Assembly (NCBI GenBank): GCA_023390055.1
Contig: JAEWDP010000045.1
Location: 1 to 10,987, forward strand
Source of the DNA: Pseudomonadota bacterium
GTDB lineage: Bacteria > Pseudomonadota > Alphaproteobacteria > Rhizobiales > Rhizobiaceae
DNA length: 10,987 nt
Direction: 5' to 3'
Position 1 is the stretch's first letter. Each line of letters opens with the position of its first letter. The translations under genes were made by a program, and so were the position numbers. The notes under the pieces were generated by a model. The model searched no databases and was not told where the DNA came from. It worked only from the letters and a program-made list of their open reading frames with translations. Below, in pieces: positions 1 through 5,621 of the stretch.

Positions 1-2
1 CG

Positions 3-77
3 ACAAGCCTGGCCTTCATTCAGACCGCAATGATCAAGCTCATGACGAGAAGGCTGGCCCGCTATCCGCTTTCTTGA
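3..77 (+). pseudogene. C-terminal fragment of an IS5-family transposase (IS427-like), cut by the window edge
   Basis: An open frame enters from the left edge and ends at a TGA at 75-77. The 24 visible residues include FIQTAMIKLMTRRLAR, which resembles the last helix of IS5-family/IS427-group DDE transposases, where a hydrophobic stretch with conserved aromatic and basic residues follows the catalytic core. The stop lies about a dozen bases before the likely end of the element (GACTCTGAG, 81-89), which fits the compact layout of these ISs. No catalytic residue is visible because only the tail is in the window, so whether the element is intact to the left is unknown. The family call rests on a short match and could be wrong. 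Confidence 0.45.
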
Positions 78-89
78 ACAGACTCTGAG
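70..89. repeat. Probable terminal inverted repeat (right end) of the left-edge IS
   Basis: Read inward from the right, the sequence is CTCAGAGTCTGTTCAAG. This resembles the GAG(C/T)CTGTTC-type tips of IS5/IS427-like elements, and it directly follows the transposase stop. The partner repeat lies outside the window, so the exact boundary and any target duplication cannot be fixed. Immediately to the right the sequence switches, mid-gene, into a different transposase. Confidence 0.35.
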
Positions 90-392
90 AGCCACAAGTT
101 CAGGGTGTTCACTGCCGGACAGAAGCGTCGTGTGACGCCAGCCATCAAGCGCCAGATGCGACGACGTTCAGCGGTTGAGCCTGTTATCGGGCACATCAAG
201 AATGAGCATCGAATGGACCGCAATTATCTCATCGGTGAGCAAGGTGATGCCATCAATGCGATCCTGGCTGCTGCCGGCTACAACTTTTCGCTTCTGCTGA
301 ACTGGTTGCGGAAGCTTTTGTGCCTTTTTTTGGCTGCTGCCTTGGCTCTGCTGCCACGCACCCGGGGCGTTTCGGCGTCAATGCCGTTCTGA
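90..392 (+). pseudogene. 5'-truncated IS5-family DDE transposase (C-terminal part only)
   Basis: About 100 residues are readable to the TGA that ends the frame at 392. The segment RRRSAVEPVIGHIKNEHRMD followed by AINAILAAAGYNFSLLLNWL is the C-terminal catalytic part of an IS5-family transposase; the Glu in AVEPVIGH is the likely last residue of the DDE triad. The two aspartates and the N-terminal half are missing. A possible GTG start at 105 exists, but homologous-looking sequence (HKFRVFTAGQKRR) begins upstream of it, at about 93, so 105 is not a real start. The break coincides with the end of the neighbouring IS (about 89), consistent with insertion of that element into this gene. The last 25 or so residues are hydrophobic and then unlike the family, and may run out of the conserved domain. 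It is almost certainly non-functional as it stands. Confidence 0.7.
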
Positions 393-431
393 GACTTCCA
401 AAAGGTTCAAGTCGAACAAATTCACAAACAG

Positions 432-481
432 GATTCTGGAAAGGAGCGGGCAAGCAATCGGCGCCCACTTTACACAGAATC
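432..481 (+). ncRNA. Candidate structured RNA upstream of abiF (nested hairpin)
   Basis: Three nested stems can be drawn by eye: GATTCTG (432-438) with CAGAATC (475-481), AAAG (440-443) with CTTT (468-471), and GGGC (448-451) with GCCC (463-466) around an 11-nt loop. The structure occupies the short gap between the IS remnant and the Abi_2 gene. AbiF-family HEPN toxins have been reported to be paired with an adjacent small structured RNA that controls them, so this is a natural place to look. I see no clear promoter or terminator for it, and a 7-bp outer stem can arise by chance; this is a candidate only. Confidence 0.3.
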
Positions 482-523
482 GTAAACTTCACGTTCGACA
501 CATTACAGAGGACTACGGAGATA

Positions 524-539
524 CGCGAAGCCTTTCGCG
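524..539 (+). other. Hairpin just upstream of the abiF ATG
   Basis: CGCGAA (524-529) and TTCGCG (534-539) form a perfect 6-bp stem with a 4-nt loop, ending six bases before the ATG at 546. It covers the zone where a ribosome-binding site for that ATG would have to lie. It could dampen translation or belong to a larger regulatory RNA. It also overlaps codons that look like the true N-terminus of the protein, so it may simply be coding sequence. Confidence 0.4.
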
Positions 540-545
540 GATTCG

Positions 546-1445
546 ATGACGTTGGTCTATAAGCTCCAAGCTGATGGCTTATCAGTGTCAAACACGCAGG
601 ACGCGTCGGATTTTATAGATCGGAACAACTACTATCGCTTCAAGGTCTATCTGCGTCCGTTCCTGACGTCGCCAAGCGCAAAGAGCTTCATTCCGGGCAG
701 CAGATTTGAAGATGCTCTGGAGCTGCATGATTTCGATGAGGAGCTCAGATCGTTTATTTTCGGCCTTACGTCCACCATCGAGCTGCAACTGCGGCACAAG
801 ATAGATCAGCGATTGACCGTATTTAGCAGTGACCCATTCTGGTATCTGCGGACTAAATACTACCACAATTTTCCGACCCAAACGTTTCGGATGGCCCGCC
901 GCACCTTGGAAAAGTCTCGCGAGGAGTTTGCGCAGCATTACTTGGGTAAATATCACAGCAGCGTCGGCGGAGAGTTCAACTTCTTGCCGCCTTTTTGGAT
1001 CGTATCGGAGTTGTTCACTATCGGACAACTGGACTATCTAATCCGTGGCTTTGATAAATCCGCTTTTAGCAATCCGGCTCCCCAAGCGAATGAGCTGGAC
1101 TTACTGGCTCGCGAATTCGGGGCATACAACATTGGCCACCTTCAGAAGTGGGTAGAATACGTCCGCAACATCAGAAATTGGTGCGCGCACCATTCCCGTC
1201 TCTGGAACCGCCACATGGCAACACCCCCGAACGTCGAACGTAGCCTGTCTAAGGCCATAAAGGCTACGAGCAAGCATCGGCTCTATCACAGTCTTGCAAT
1301 GTTGAGGATCATGATGAAGTCGCGCGGAGTAAACGACGACATCAAAAACACAATGATGATGCTTTTCACCAAGTATCCGATGGCGGATGCCAACAAGGAT
1401 AAGATGGGCTTCCCTCCAAACTGGCAACATGACCCCTTTTGGTAA
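546..1445 (+). CDS. Abi_2 (AbiD/AbiF) family HEPN protein, probable abortive-infection RNase
   Basis: The product is 299 residues, near the usual 300-330 of the Abi_2 (PF07751) family. Family marks appear in order: NYYRF (28-32, usually GYYRL), a helical stretch ELRSFIFGLTSTIELQLR (66-83), PPFWIVSELFTIGQL (147-161), RNIRNWCAHHSRLWNR (207-222) and the closing GFPPNWQHDPFW (288-299). R210-NWCA-H215 is an Rx4H motif of the HEPN RNase fold, so the active-site pair is present. Known relatives (lactococcal AbiD/AbiF) act as cytoplasmic toxins that stop growth after phage infection, presumably by RNA cleavage. The start is uncertain: recognisable family sequence (YAKPF, 522-536) continues upstream in the same frame, yet no ATG, GTG, TTG or CTG occurs between the TAA at 483-485 and 546, and the ATG at 546 has only a weak GGA in front. 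The gene lies between IS remnants on both sides, with no partner protein gene, and is convergent with the large operon to the right. Family call secure; activity and intactness of the N-terminus are open. Confidence 0.85.
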   Translation: MTLVYKLQADGLSVSNTQDASDFIDRNNYYRFKVYLRPFLTSPSAKSFIPGSRFEDALELHDFDEELRSFIFGLTSTIELQLRHKIDQRLTVFSSDPFWYLRTKYYHNFPTQTFRMARRTLEKSREEFAQHYLGKYHSSVGGEFNFLPPFWIVSELFTIGQLDYLIRGFDKSAFSNPAPQANELDLLAREFGAYNIGHLQKWVEYVRNIRNWCAHHSRLWNRHMATPPNVERSLSKAIKATSKHRLYHSLAMLRIMMKSRGVNDDIKNTMMMLFTKYPMADANKDKMGFPPNWQHDPFW

Positions 1446-1464
1446 TCCGCCAGGAACGACGGGA

Positions 1465-1519
1465 TGTTGATTGCCACTGAAAACTGACCCGGCGCTTCCA
1501 CCGGGAATTGACCCGCCTG
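1465..1519. repeat. Terminal region of an IS21-family element (remnant)
   Basis: The stretch begins TGTTGATTGCCACTG and carries two copies of a short motif, AAACTGACCC (1481-1490) and GAATTGACCC (about 1504-1513). IS21-family elements begin with TG and carry multiple short repeats inside each end. It directly precedes, in the expected position, a minus-strand istB C-terminal scrap. The other end and istA are absent from the window, so this is a relic rather than a mobile element. It starts 20 bases after the abiF stop codon and so marks the right border of the abiF segment. Confidence 0.55.
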
Positions 1520-1645
1520 TTAGGTATGTTTCGGGTCTGCGGTTGTGGTCAGGCTCCTCGTTTTCTCCTTTGTCGTTTTGGTGTCGTGCGCGGAGCTGTT
1601 CTTGAAGCTGTCATTTCCGGTTTCGAGGATATGGCAGTGATGGCA
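1520..1645 (-). pseudogene. istB: C-terminal fragment of IstB (IS21-family AAA+ transposition helper)
   Basis: Read on the minus strand, the frame ends in TAA at 1520-1522 and encodes HHCHILETGNDSF followed by a basic, Thr/Lys-rich tail (KTTKEKTRSLTTT). HHC.I.ETGNDS is the typical C-terminal signature of many IstB proteins, the AAA+ ATPase that partners the IstA transposase. Upstream of the HHC the sequence loses similarity, so the gene is cut at about 1645. The Walker motifs lie far upstream and are missing, so the fragment is non-functional. Its position next to the IS21-type end supports the call. Confidence 0.55.
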
Positions 1646-1826
1646 ACCATGATCATGCTTGCGCGCGATGTGGCTTCAGGTCCACGGAATGCTGTAGTGA
1701 AGACCGTTGCGTCAAGAATGGCGGAAAACCGCCATTCTTGCCCTTCAAACTGTTCTAATCAGCCAAGATCGACTGGTCCCGGAAGATGTGGATCGTGTCA
1801 GCCAATCCGGATCGTTTGGCCAATTG
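1646..1826. other. Region without a recognised gene, between the IS21 remnant and the operon end
   Basis: Together with the IS21 remnant this makes up the 381 bases between abiF and the next gene. Short open frames exist on the + strand (for example from 1707), but they run on as antisense to the RraA-family gene and show no recognisable domain, so I treat them as chance. The only clear structure is the stem-loop at 1713-1740. Confidence 0.6.
1713..1740. other. Perfect 12-bp stem-loop with AAAA loop downstream of the operon
   Basis: CAAGAATGGCGG (1713-1724) and CCGCCATTCTTG (1729-1740) are exact reverse complements around a tetraloop. The structure lies 87 bases past the last stop codon of the minus-strand operon and is the best candidate for stabilising the 3' end of its transcript. 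Neither side is followed by a T-run, so it is not a standard rho-independent terminator. It could also be a remnant of the neighbouring mobile DNA. Confidence 0.6.
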
Positions 1827-2501
1827 TCAGAGAAATTCGCAGCCCTTCTGCGCAAGAACCTTGTCGATCCAGTTCTTGTCGACTGTGCCGGCTTCGGTTT
1901 GCTCCATCTGGATTGTCTCGGCTGCAAGTTTCTTTTGTGCGGCCGCCAGAGTAACCGCGAGATCGTCTCGCCCAACACAGACAACGCCGTCGAAATCACC
2001 CAATATGAGATCGCCTGCCTCGATGAGCATGCCGCCTATTGCGACAGGAAAGCCAATTTCGCCCGGACCATCACGGTAGGGACCGCGGTGGGTGATCCCG
2101 AGAGCATAGACAGGCAGATTGCGCTCCAGGAATGCCTCTGCGTCGCGAATTGCACCATTTAGCACAAAACCGGAAACGCCGCGCTTGATCGCATGTGCGA
2201 GCATCAGTTCACCCATCAGCGAGTTGGTGACATCACCACCGGCATCGACAACGATCACATCACCTGGCTTCGCCATTTCGATCGCCTTGTGGATCATCAG
2301 ATTGTCACCGGGACGGGTCTTCACCGTGAGAGCAGATCCAGCAAGTACCCCGTTCTTGTGCATTGGACGAAGATTGGCACCTGCGGCGTGATGACGAGAC
2401 ATGACATCGCTCACGACCGAAGCAGGCAGTTTTGAGAAATTTTCTATGTGAGCGTCATCAAGGCGCTCCCATTGGGTACGGATACGAAAACCAACAGTCA
2501 T
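1827..2501 (-). CDS. RraA-family protein, HMG/CHA aldolase-like (class II pyruvate aldolase family)
   Basis: The product is 224 residues, the normal size for the RraA/dimethylmenaquinone-methyltransferase-like family (PF03737). That family includes 4-hydroxy-4-methyl-2-oxoglutarate/4-carboxy-4-hydroxy-2-oxoadipate aldolases, which also decarboxylate oxaloacetate, and the non-enzymatic RNase E inhibitor RraA. The core VVDAGGDVTNSLMGE (85-98) and GFVLNGAIRD (111-120) form the substrate/metal pocket. The usual D-X20-R-D pattern reads E98-X20-R119-D120 here. The start is ATG 2501: AGGAAAG lies 10 bases upstream and the family N-terminus fits, while an in-frame extension to 2600 would overlap the dehydrogenase gene. 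It is the last gene of the operon, four bases after the dehydrogenase stop. In this setting it probably cleaves or decarboxylates a 2-oxoacid, but the substrate is not evident; a regulatory RraA role is less likely. Confidence 0.85.
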   Translation of the reverse strand: MTVGFRIRTQWERLDDAHIENFSKLPASVVSDVMSRHHAAGANLRPMHKNGVLAGSALTVKTRPGDNLMIHKAIEMAKPGDVIVVDAGGDVTNSLMGELMLAHAIKRGVSGFVLNGAIRDAEAFLERNLPVYALGITHRGPYRDGPGEIGFPVAIGGMLIEAGDLILGDFDGVVCVGRDDLAVTLAAAQKKLAAETIQMEQTEAGTVDKNWIDKVLAQKGCEFL

Positions 2502-2505
2502 TGAA

Positions 2506-3540
2506 CTACTTTCCTGATGCAGACAGTGATGATGCAAGTGCAATACTTCGCGGGTCGGGGGAATTTCCGTCAAGAACGGAAATAATGTGACGAGCGGCAA
2601 TCTCGGCCATCTGGATTGCCGAGCCTTTTGTCACGCCGCCAATGTGCGGTGTGACAATCAGATTGTCGAGTGCCCATAGCGGGCTGTCTGTGGGTGGCGG
2701 CTCAATGCTGAAACTGTCGAGGGCCGCCCCGCCAATGCGGTTTTCTCGCAACGCGTCCAGTAGTGCCGCTTCATCAATGATACCACCGCGGGCCGTATTG
2801 ATGAGAAGAGCGTCCCGCTTCATTTGTAAAAGGCGCTTTGCATCTATCAGTTTGCGGGTTTCGTTGGTGAGAGGGCAATGAATGCTTACAATGTCAGCTG
2901 TTGCAAGCAAGGTATCGAGACTGTCTGCGACTTCAAAACCTGATTGAAGTGCTGCGTCAGCGCTGACGGGATCAAGAACCACGACCCTCATTGCGAGTGC
3001 CTTGGCCAGTCGGCCTGTTTCGCGTCCGATACTGCCAAAGCCGACGAGACCGACAACAGATCCGGCGATATCGCGACCAATGAAGCTCGGTTTTGGCCAC
3101 TGGCCAGACTTTATAGCGCGATCAAGCTGTGAAACCTGCTTGAGCAGGGACAGCATCAATGAAATTGCATGCTCGGCTACAGCGAGCGCATTTGATCCAA
3201 CCGAGCGCAAGACAGGGACGTCTCGTGCATTGGCCGCTTCAATGTCGACATTGTCGACGCCAACGCCATGCTTGACGATCACCTTCAACTGCGCGGACGC
3301 GTTGATGACTTCGGCATTGATATTGCCCTGGCGTACCATGATTGCGTCGACACCAAGTTCGCCACAACGTTTCGCAACCTGATCAGCGGGTGTGTAGGGT
3401 GGCGAGAAATGGACGTCGATGTCGTTATCGTTAAGGAGCTTGATTGCACTTTGTGCAATCGAGTTATGTGTGACCAGGATCTTTCGGCCGCGTGCGCCTG
3501 TTGCGGAATGCATGATGTCATCCATTCCTTGATCCGGCAT
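2506..3540 (-). CDS. D-isomer-specific 2-hydroxyacid dehydrogenase (phosphoglycerate dehydrogenase-like)
   Basis: Cytoplasmic NAD(P)-dependent enzyme of the D-2-hydroxyacid dehydrogenase family (PF00389/PF02826), interconverting a 2-hydroxyacid and a 2-oxoacid. With the start at 3540 (344 residues), the Rossmann motif is VGLVGFGSIG (163-172), with Asp190 at the end of the second strand, which favours NAD over NADP. The catalytic triad is Arg251 (INTARGG), Glu280 (DSFSIEPPP) and His299 (TPHIGG). There is no C-terminal ACT regulatory domain, so it is not a full-length SerA-type enzyme. The start is ambiguous: ATGs at 3540, 3525 and 3513 are in frame. An AAGGA at 3526-3530 suits only the last of these, with a long 12-base spacer, and that start would begin four bases after the CitE-like stop, the same spacing as the next junction. 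Substrate unknown; glyoxylate/hydroxypyruvate reductase-like activity is possible. Confidence 0.88.
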   Translation of the reverse strand: MPDQGMDDIMHSATGARGRKILVTHNSIAQSAIKLLNDNDIDVHFSPPYTPADQVAKRCGELGVDAIMVRQGNINAEVINASAQLKVIVKHGVGVDNVDIEAANARDVPVLRSVGSNALAVAEHAISLMLSLLKQVSQLDRAIKSGQWPKPSFIGRDIAGSVVGLVGFGSIGRETGRLAKALAMRVVVLDPVSADAALQSGFEVADSLDTLLATADIVSIHCPLTNETRKLIDAKRLLQMKRDALLINTARGGIIDEAALLDALRENRIGGAALDSFSIEPPPTDSPLWALDNLIVTPHIGGVTKGSAIQMAEIAARHIISVLDGNSPDPRSIALASSLSASGK

Positions 3541-4393
3541 TGCGTTCGATCGCTTCTGCAAGGATCAGGACAGCCTTGGCGCGCGTGACGATGGGCGCAT
3601 CGATAAAAGCGCCATCCAGCGTCAGTGCCCCTTGACCTTCCCTGGCAGCAACTGCATCGGCGGCAACAACCTTGCGTGCAAATTCGATCTCGTCCTCAGA
3701 TGGAGAGAACGCTTTATTGAGGATCGGAACGACAGTGGGATGGATGCAGCTTGCTCCGTCAAATCCGAATGTGCGTGCTTCTGAGGCTGCTTCGCGCATG
3801 CCGTCAAGATCGGCATAGTCTGCGACCGTGCGCAGCAGCCCGAATGAAAGGACACCGGCCGCTTTGGCGGCAAGATGGATCAATTGTTTCGGCAGGCTCA
3901 AAACCTGGGGCAGGGGCTTTGCCCCCATGTTTGTCGCAAGGTCTTCTCCGCCTCCGCTCAAGGCGAAAACCCGTGGACCCCTGGCAATCTCTGCCGCTGC
4001 GAGAACGCCGGCAGCAGATTCCACCAATGGTACAAACACTGTCTGTTTGCGACCGATCTCCGTTTCCACCGGTTGAAGTGCATCTGCCAGTTCTTCAAGC
4101 AGAGTGGGATTTTCGCATTTCGGAACATAGAGGCCAAAGGCACCCGCTCGACAAGCGGCCTGCGCATCGGCAATGAGGCGGTCGGGCGTATTGTTTATGC
4201 GCACGAACACCGGAGCCGAAGATTTGCCGGCCAATGGAACGGTCTCACCAAGGGCTTCACGGGCCTCGGTCTTTCTTGCGTGAGTTACTGCATCTTCGAG
4301 GTCGATGATGATGGCATCGGCCCCGCGAGTGTGGGCCTTTTCGATGAAGCGGGCATTGCTGCCGGGGACATAAAGAAGGGAGCGGATAATCAT
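3518..4393 (-). CDS. CitE-like HpcH/HpaI family acyl-CoA lyase
   Basis: 291 residues, the typical size for CitE-like single proteins (citramalyl-CoA, malyl-CoA and related beta-hydroxyacyl-CoA lyases; PF03328). These Mg2+-dependent TIM-barrel enzymes reversibly split a 3-hydroxyacyl-CoA into acetyl-CoA (or propionyl-CoA) and a 2-oxoacid such as pyruvate or glyoxylate. Visible motifs: RSLLYVPG (4-11), DLEDAV (31-36), VRIN (64-67, with the CoA/substrate-contacting Arg65), PLVESAAG (122-129, metal ligand Glu125), GGGEDL (147-152, acidic metal ligand) and FDGASCIHPTVV (211-222). No citrate lyase alpha, gamma or CitX genes are nearby, so it is not a citrate lyase subunit. It overlaps the CoA-transferase stop by four bases (ATGA), which indicates translational coupling and supports the idea that the transferase makes the CoA ester this enzyme cleaves. 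Exact substrate not determined. Confidence 0.9.
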   Translation of the reverse strand: MIIRSLLYVPGSNARFIEKAHTRGADAIIIDLEDAVTHARKTEAREALGETVPLAGKSSAPVFVRINNTPDRLIADAQAACRAGAFGLYVPKCENPTLLEELADALQPVETEIGRKQTVFVPLVESAAGVLAAAEIARGPRVFALSGGGEDLATNMGAKPLPQVLSLPKQLIHLAAKAAGVLSFGLLRTVADYADLDGMREAASEARTFGFDGASCIHPTVVPILNKAFSPSEDEIEFARKVVAADAVAAREGQGALTLDGAFIDAPIVTRAKAVLILAEAIERNAGSRNG

Positions 4394-5613
4394 TGGGCTA
4401 CCTCGTCTGACAGGATTGCCGCAATATCTGCGTCCGGCACGCCTGACTGCCTGAGGATATCTTCCGTATGCTGGCCAAGCTCTGGAGCCGGGAGGCGCCA
4501 GACGCCGGGGGTCGCAGACAATCGGGGAAGGATGTTGTGCATCGGCAGCGAACCGTTTTCGTCGTCTTCGACGTCGACGACGATCCCGCGTTTTGCAAAA
4601 TGCTCGTCTTGTGCAATGTCTGCGATGTCATAGACCGGGCCGACCGTGGCACCTGCCGCACGCATCGTGGCAAGGGCTTCCGCACGGTCACGTTTGCAAA
4701 ACCATACGGAAATCGCCGCATCGACCAGCTCACGGTTCTTGACGCGCTCGACATTGGTGGAAAACCGGGGATCGGTCTTCATGTCGGGATGCCCGATAAT
4801 GTCGAATATCCGCATGGCAACAGTCTGGGTCGAGCCGGACAGGGCAACGAACTTGCCGTCTTTGCATCTGTAGACATTGCGGGGCGAAACGGTATTGGAG
4901 GCGCTGCCGGACCGTTGCTTGACCTTGCCCGTGACCTTGTAGATCGATGCTTCCGGGCCAAGGACTGCAAACATCGGCTCCAACAGTGACAGATCGATGA
5001 CCTGCCCGGCTGCGGTGCCTTTTTCGCGTGCAAGCAACGCCATTGTCACAGCCTGGGCTCCGTATATTCCGGATATCATGTCGGCCAGTGCCAAAGGCGG
5101 CAGGACCGGCTCACGATCTGGAAAACCTGTTCTGGATGCAAAACCGCTCATGGCTTCTACGAGCGTCCCAAAACCCGGATTTTGCGCATAGGGGCCAGTT
5201 TGACCAAAGCCGGAAATGCGAACAACGATCAGGTCCGGATTGAGTTCAAGGAGTATATCGGGTGCCAGACCCATCTTCTCGAGGACGCCAGGGCGGTAGT
5301 TTTCAATGAACACGTCGGCCGTGCGCAGCAGAACCTTGAGTGCCTCCATCGCTTCCGGCTTGCGAAGATTGAGCTTCACGGAGCGCTTGTTGCGGCCATA
5401 GGTTTTCCAGTGAAGCGACTGTCCCTCGTCCGTCCAGTGTCGCAGCGGATCGCCCGAAGGGGGTTCGATCTTGATGACATCAGCACCAAAATCGCCAAGC
5501 TGCACGGATAACATGTTGCCAGCCACCAGCCTGGAAAGATCCAGAACCTTGACGCCGTGGAGAGGGCCCTGCGCTTGACCGTTGAAGCGTATGGGTTGAG
5601 AAAAATCCGTCAT
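4390..5613 (-). CDS. CaiB/BaiF family (family III) CoA-transferase
   Basis: 407 residues, standard length for family III CoA-transferases (PF02515), which move CoA between carboxylic acids through a covalent aspartyl intermediate. N-terminal GVKVLDLSRLVAGN (20-33), LGDFGADVIKIEPP (39-52) and the KRSVKLNLR segment (76-84) are characteristic, as are VFIENYRPGV (101-110) and SGFGQTGPYAQNPG (134-147). LPPLALADMISG (171-182) carries the probable catalytic Asp178. The start ATG 5613 is preferred over the in-frame ATG at 5625 because GAGG lies six bases upstream and the conserved region begins soon after; the 5625 start would give an ATGA overlap with the ATPase gene instead. Coupling to the CitE-like lyase downstream suggests it activates the imported acid, with succinyl-CoA or acetyl-CoA as likely donor. 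Relatives act on mesaconate, itaconate, citramalate, oxalate or carnitine; nothing seen here fixes the acceptor. Confidence 0.92.
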   Translation of the reverse strand: MTDFSQPIRFNGQAQGPLHGVKVLDLSRLVAGNMLSVQLGDFGADVIKIEPPSGDPLRHWTDEGQSLHWKTYGRNKRSVKLNLRKPEAMEALKVLLRTADVFIENYRPGVLEKMGLAPDILLELNPDLIVVRISGFGQTGPYAQNPGFGTLVEAMSGFASRTGFPDREPVLPPLALADMISGIYGAQAVTMALLAREKGTAAGQVIDLSLLEPMFAVLGPEASIYKVTGKVKQRSGSASNTVSPRNVYRCKDGKFVALSGSTQTVAMRIFDIIGHPDMKTDPRFSTNVERVKNRELVDAAISVWFCKRDRAEALATMRAAGATVGPVYDIADIAQDEHFAKRGIVVDVEDDENGSLPMHNILPRLSATPGVWRLPAPELGQHTEDILRQSGVPDADIAAILSDEVAQ

Positions 5614-5621
5614 GCCTGACC

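Noticed and set aside
320..562. 80-residue + strand frame covering the gap before abiF, a possible antitoxin peptide
   Set aside because: It starts inside the transposase frame and ends inside abiF; its composition does not resemble a known antitoxin, and there is no ribosome-binding site at its start.
253..591. 112-residue minus-strand frame across the IS end and pre-abiF gap
   Set aside because: Low-complexity Ser/Ala/Arg-rich product, no domain, antisense to transposase and the abiF start.
1508..2162. Two + strand frames (148 and 151 residues)
   Set aside because: They run through the IS21 scrap and then antisense to the RraA-family gene; Cys/Arg/Ser-rich translations with no family resemblance.
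3875..4633. 252-residue + strand frame
   Set aside because: Exact antisense of the CitE-like and CoA-transferase genes, whose motifs are fully intact on the minus strand.
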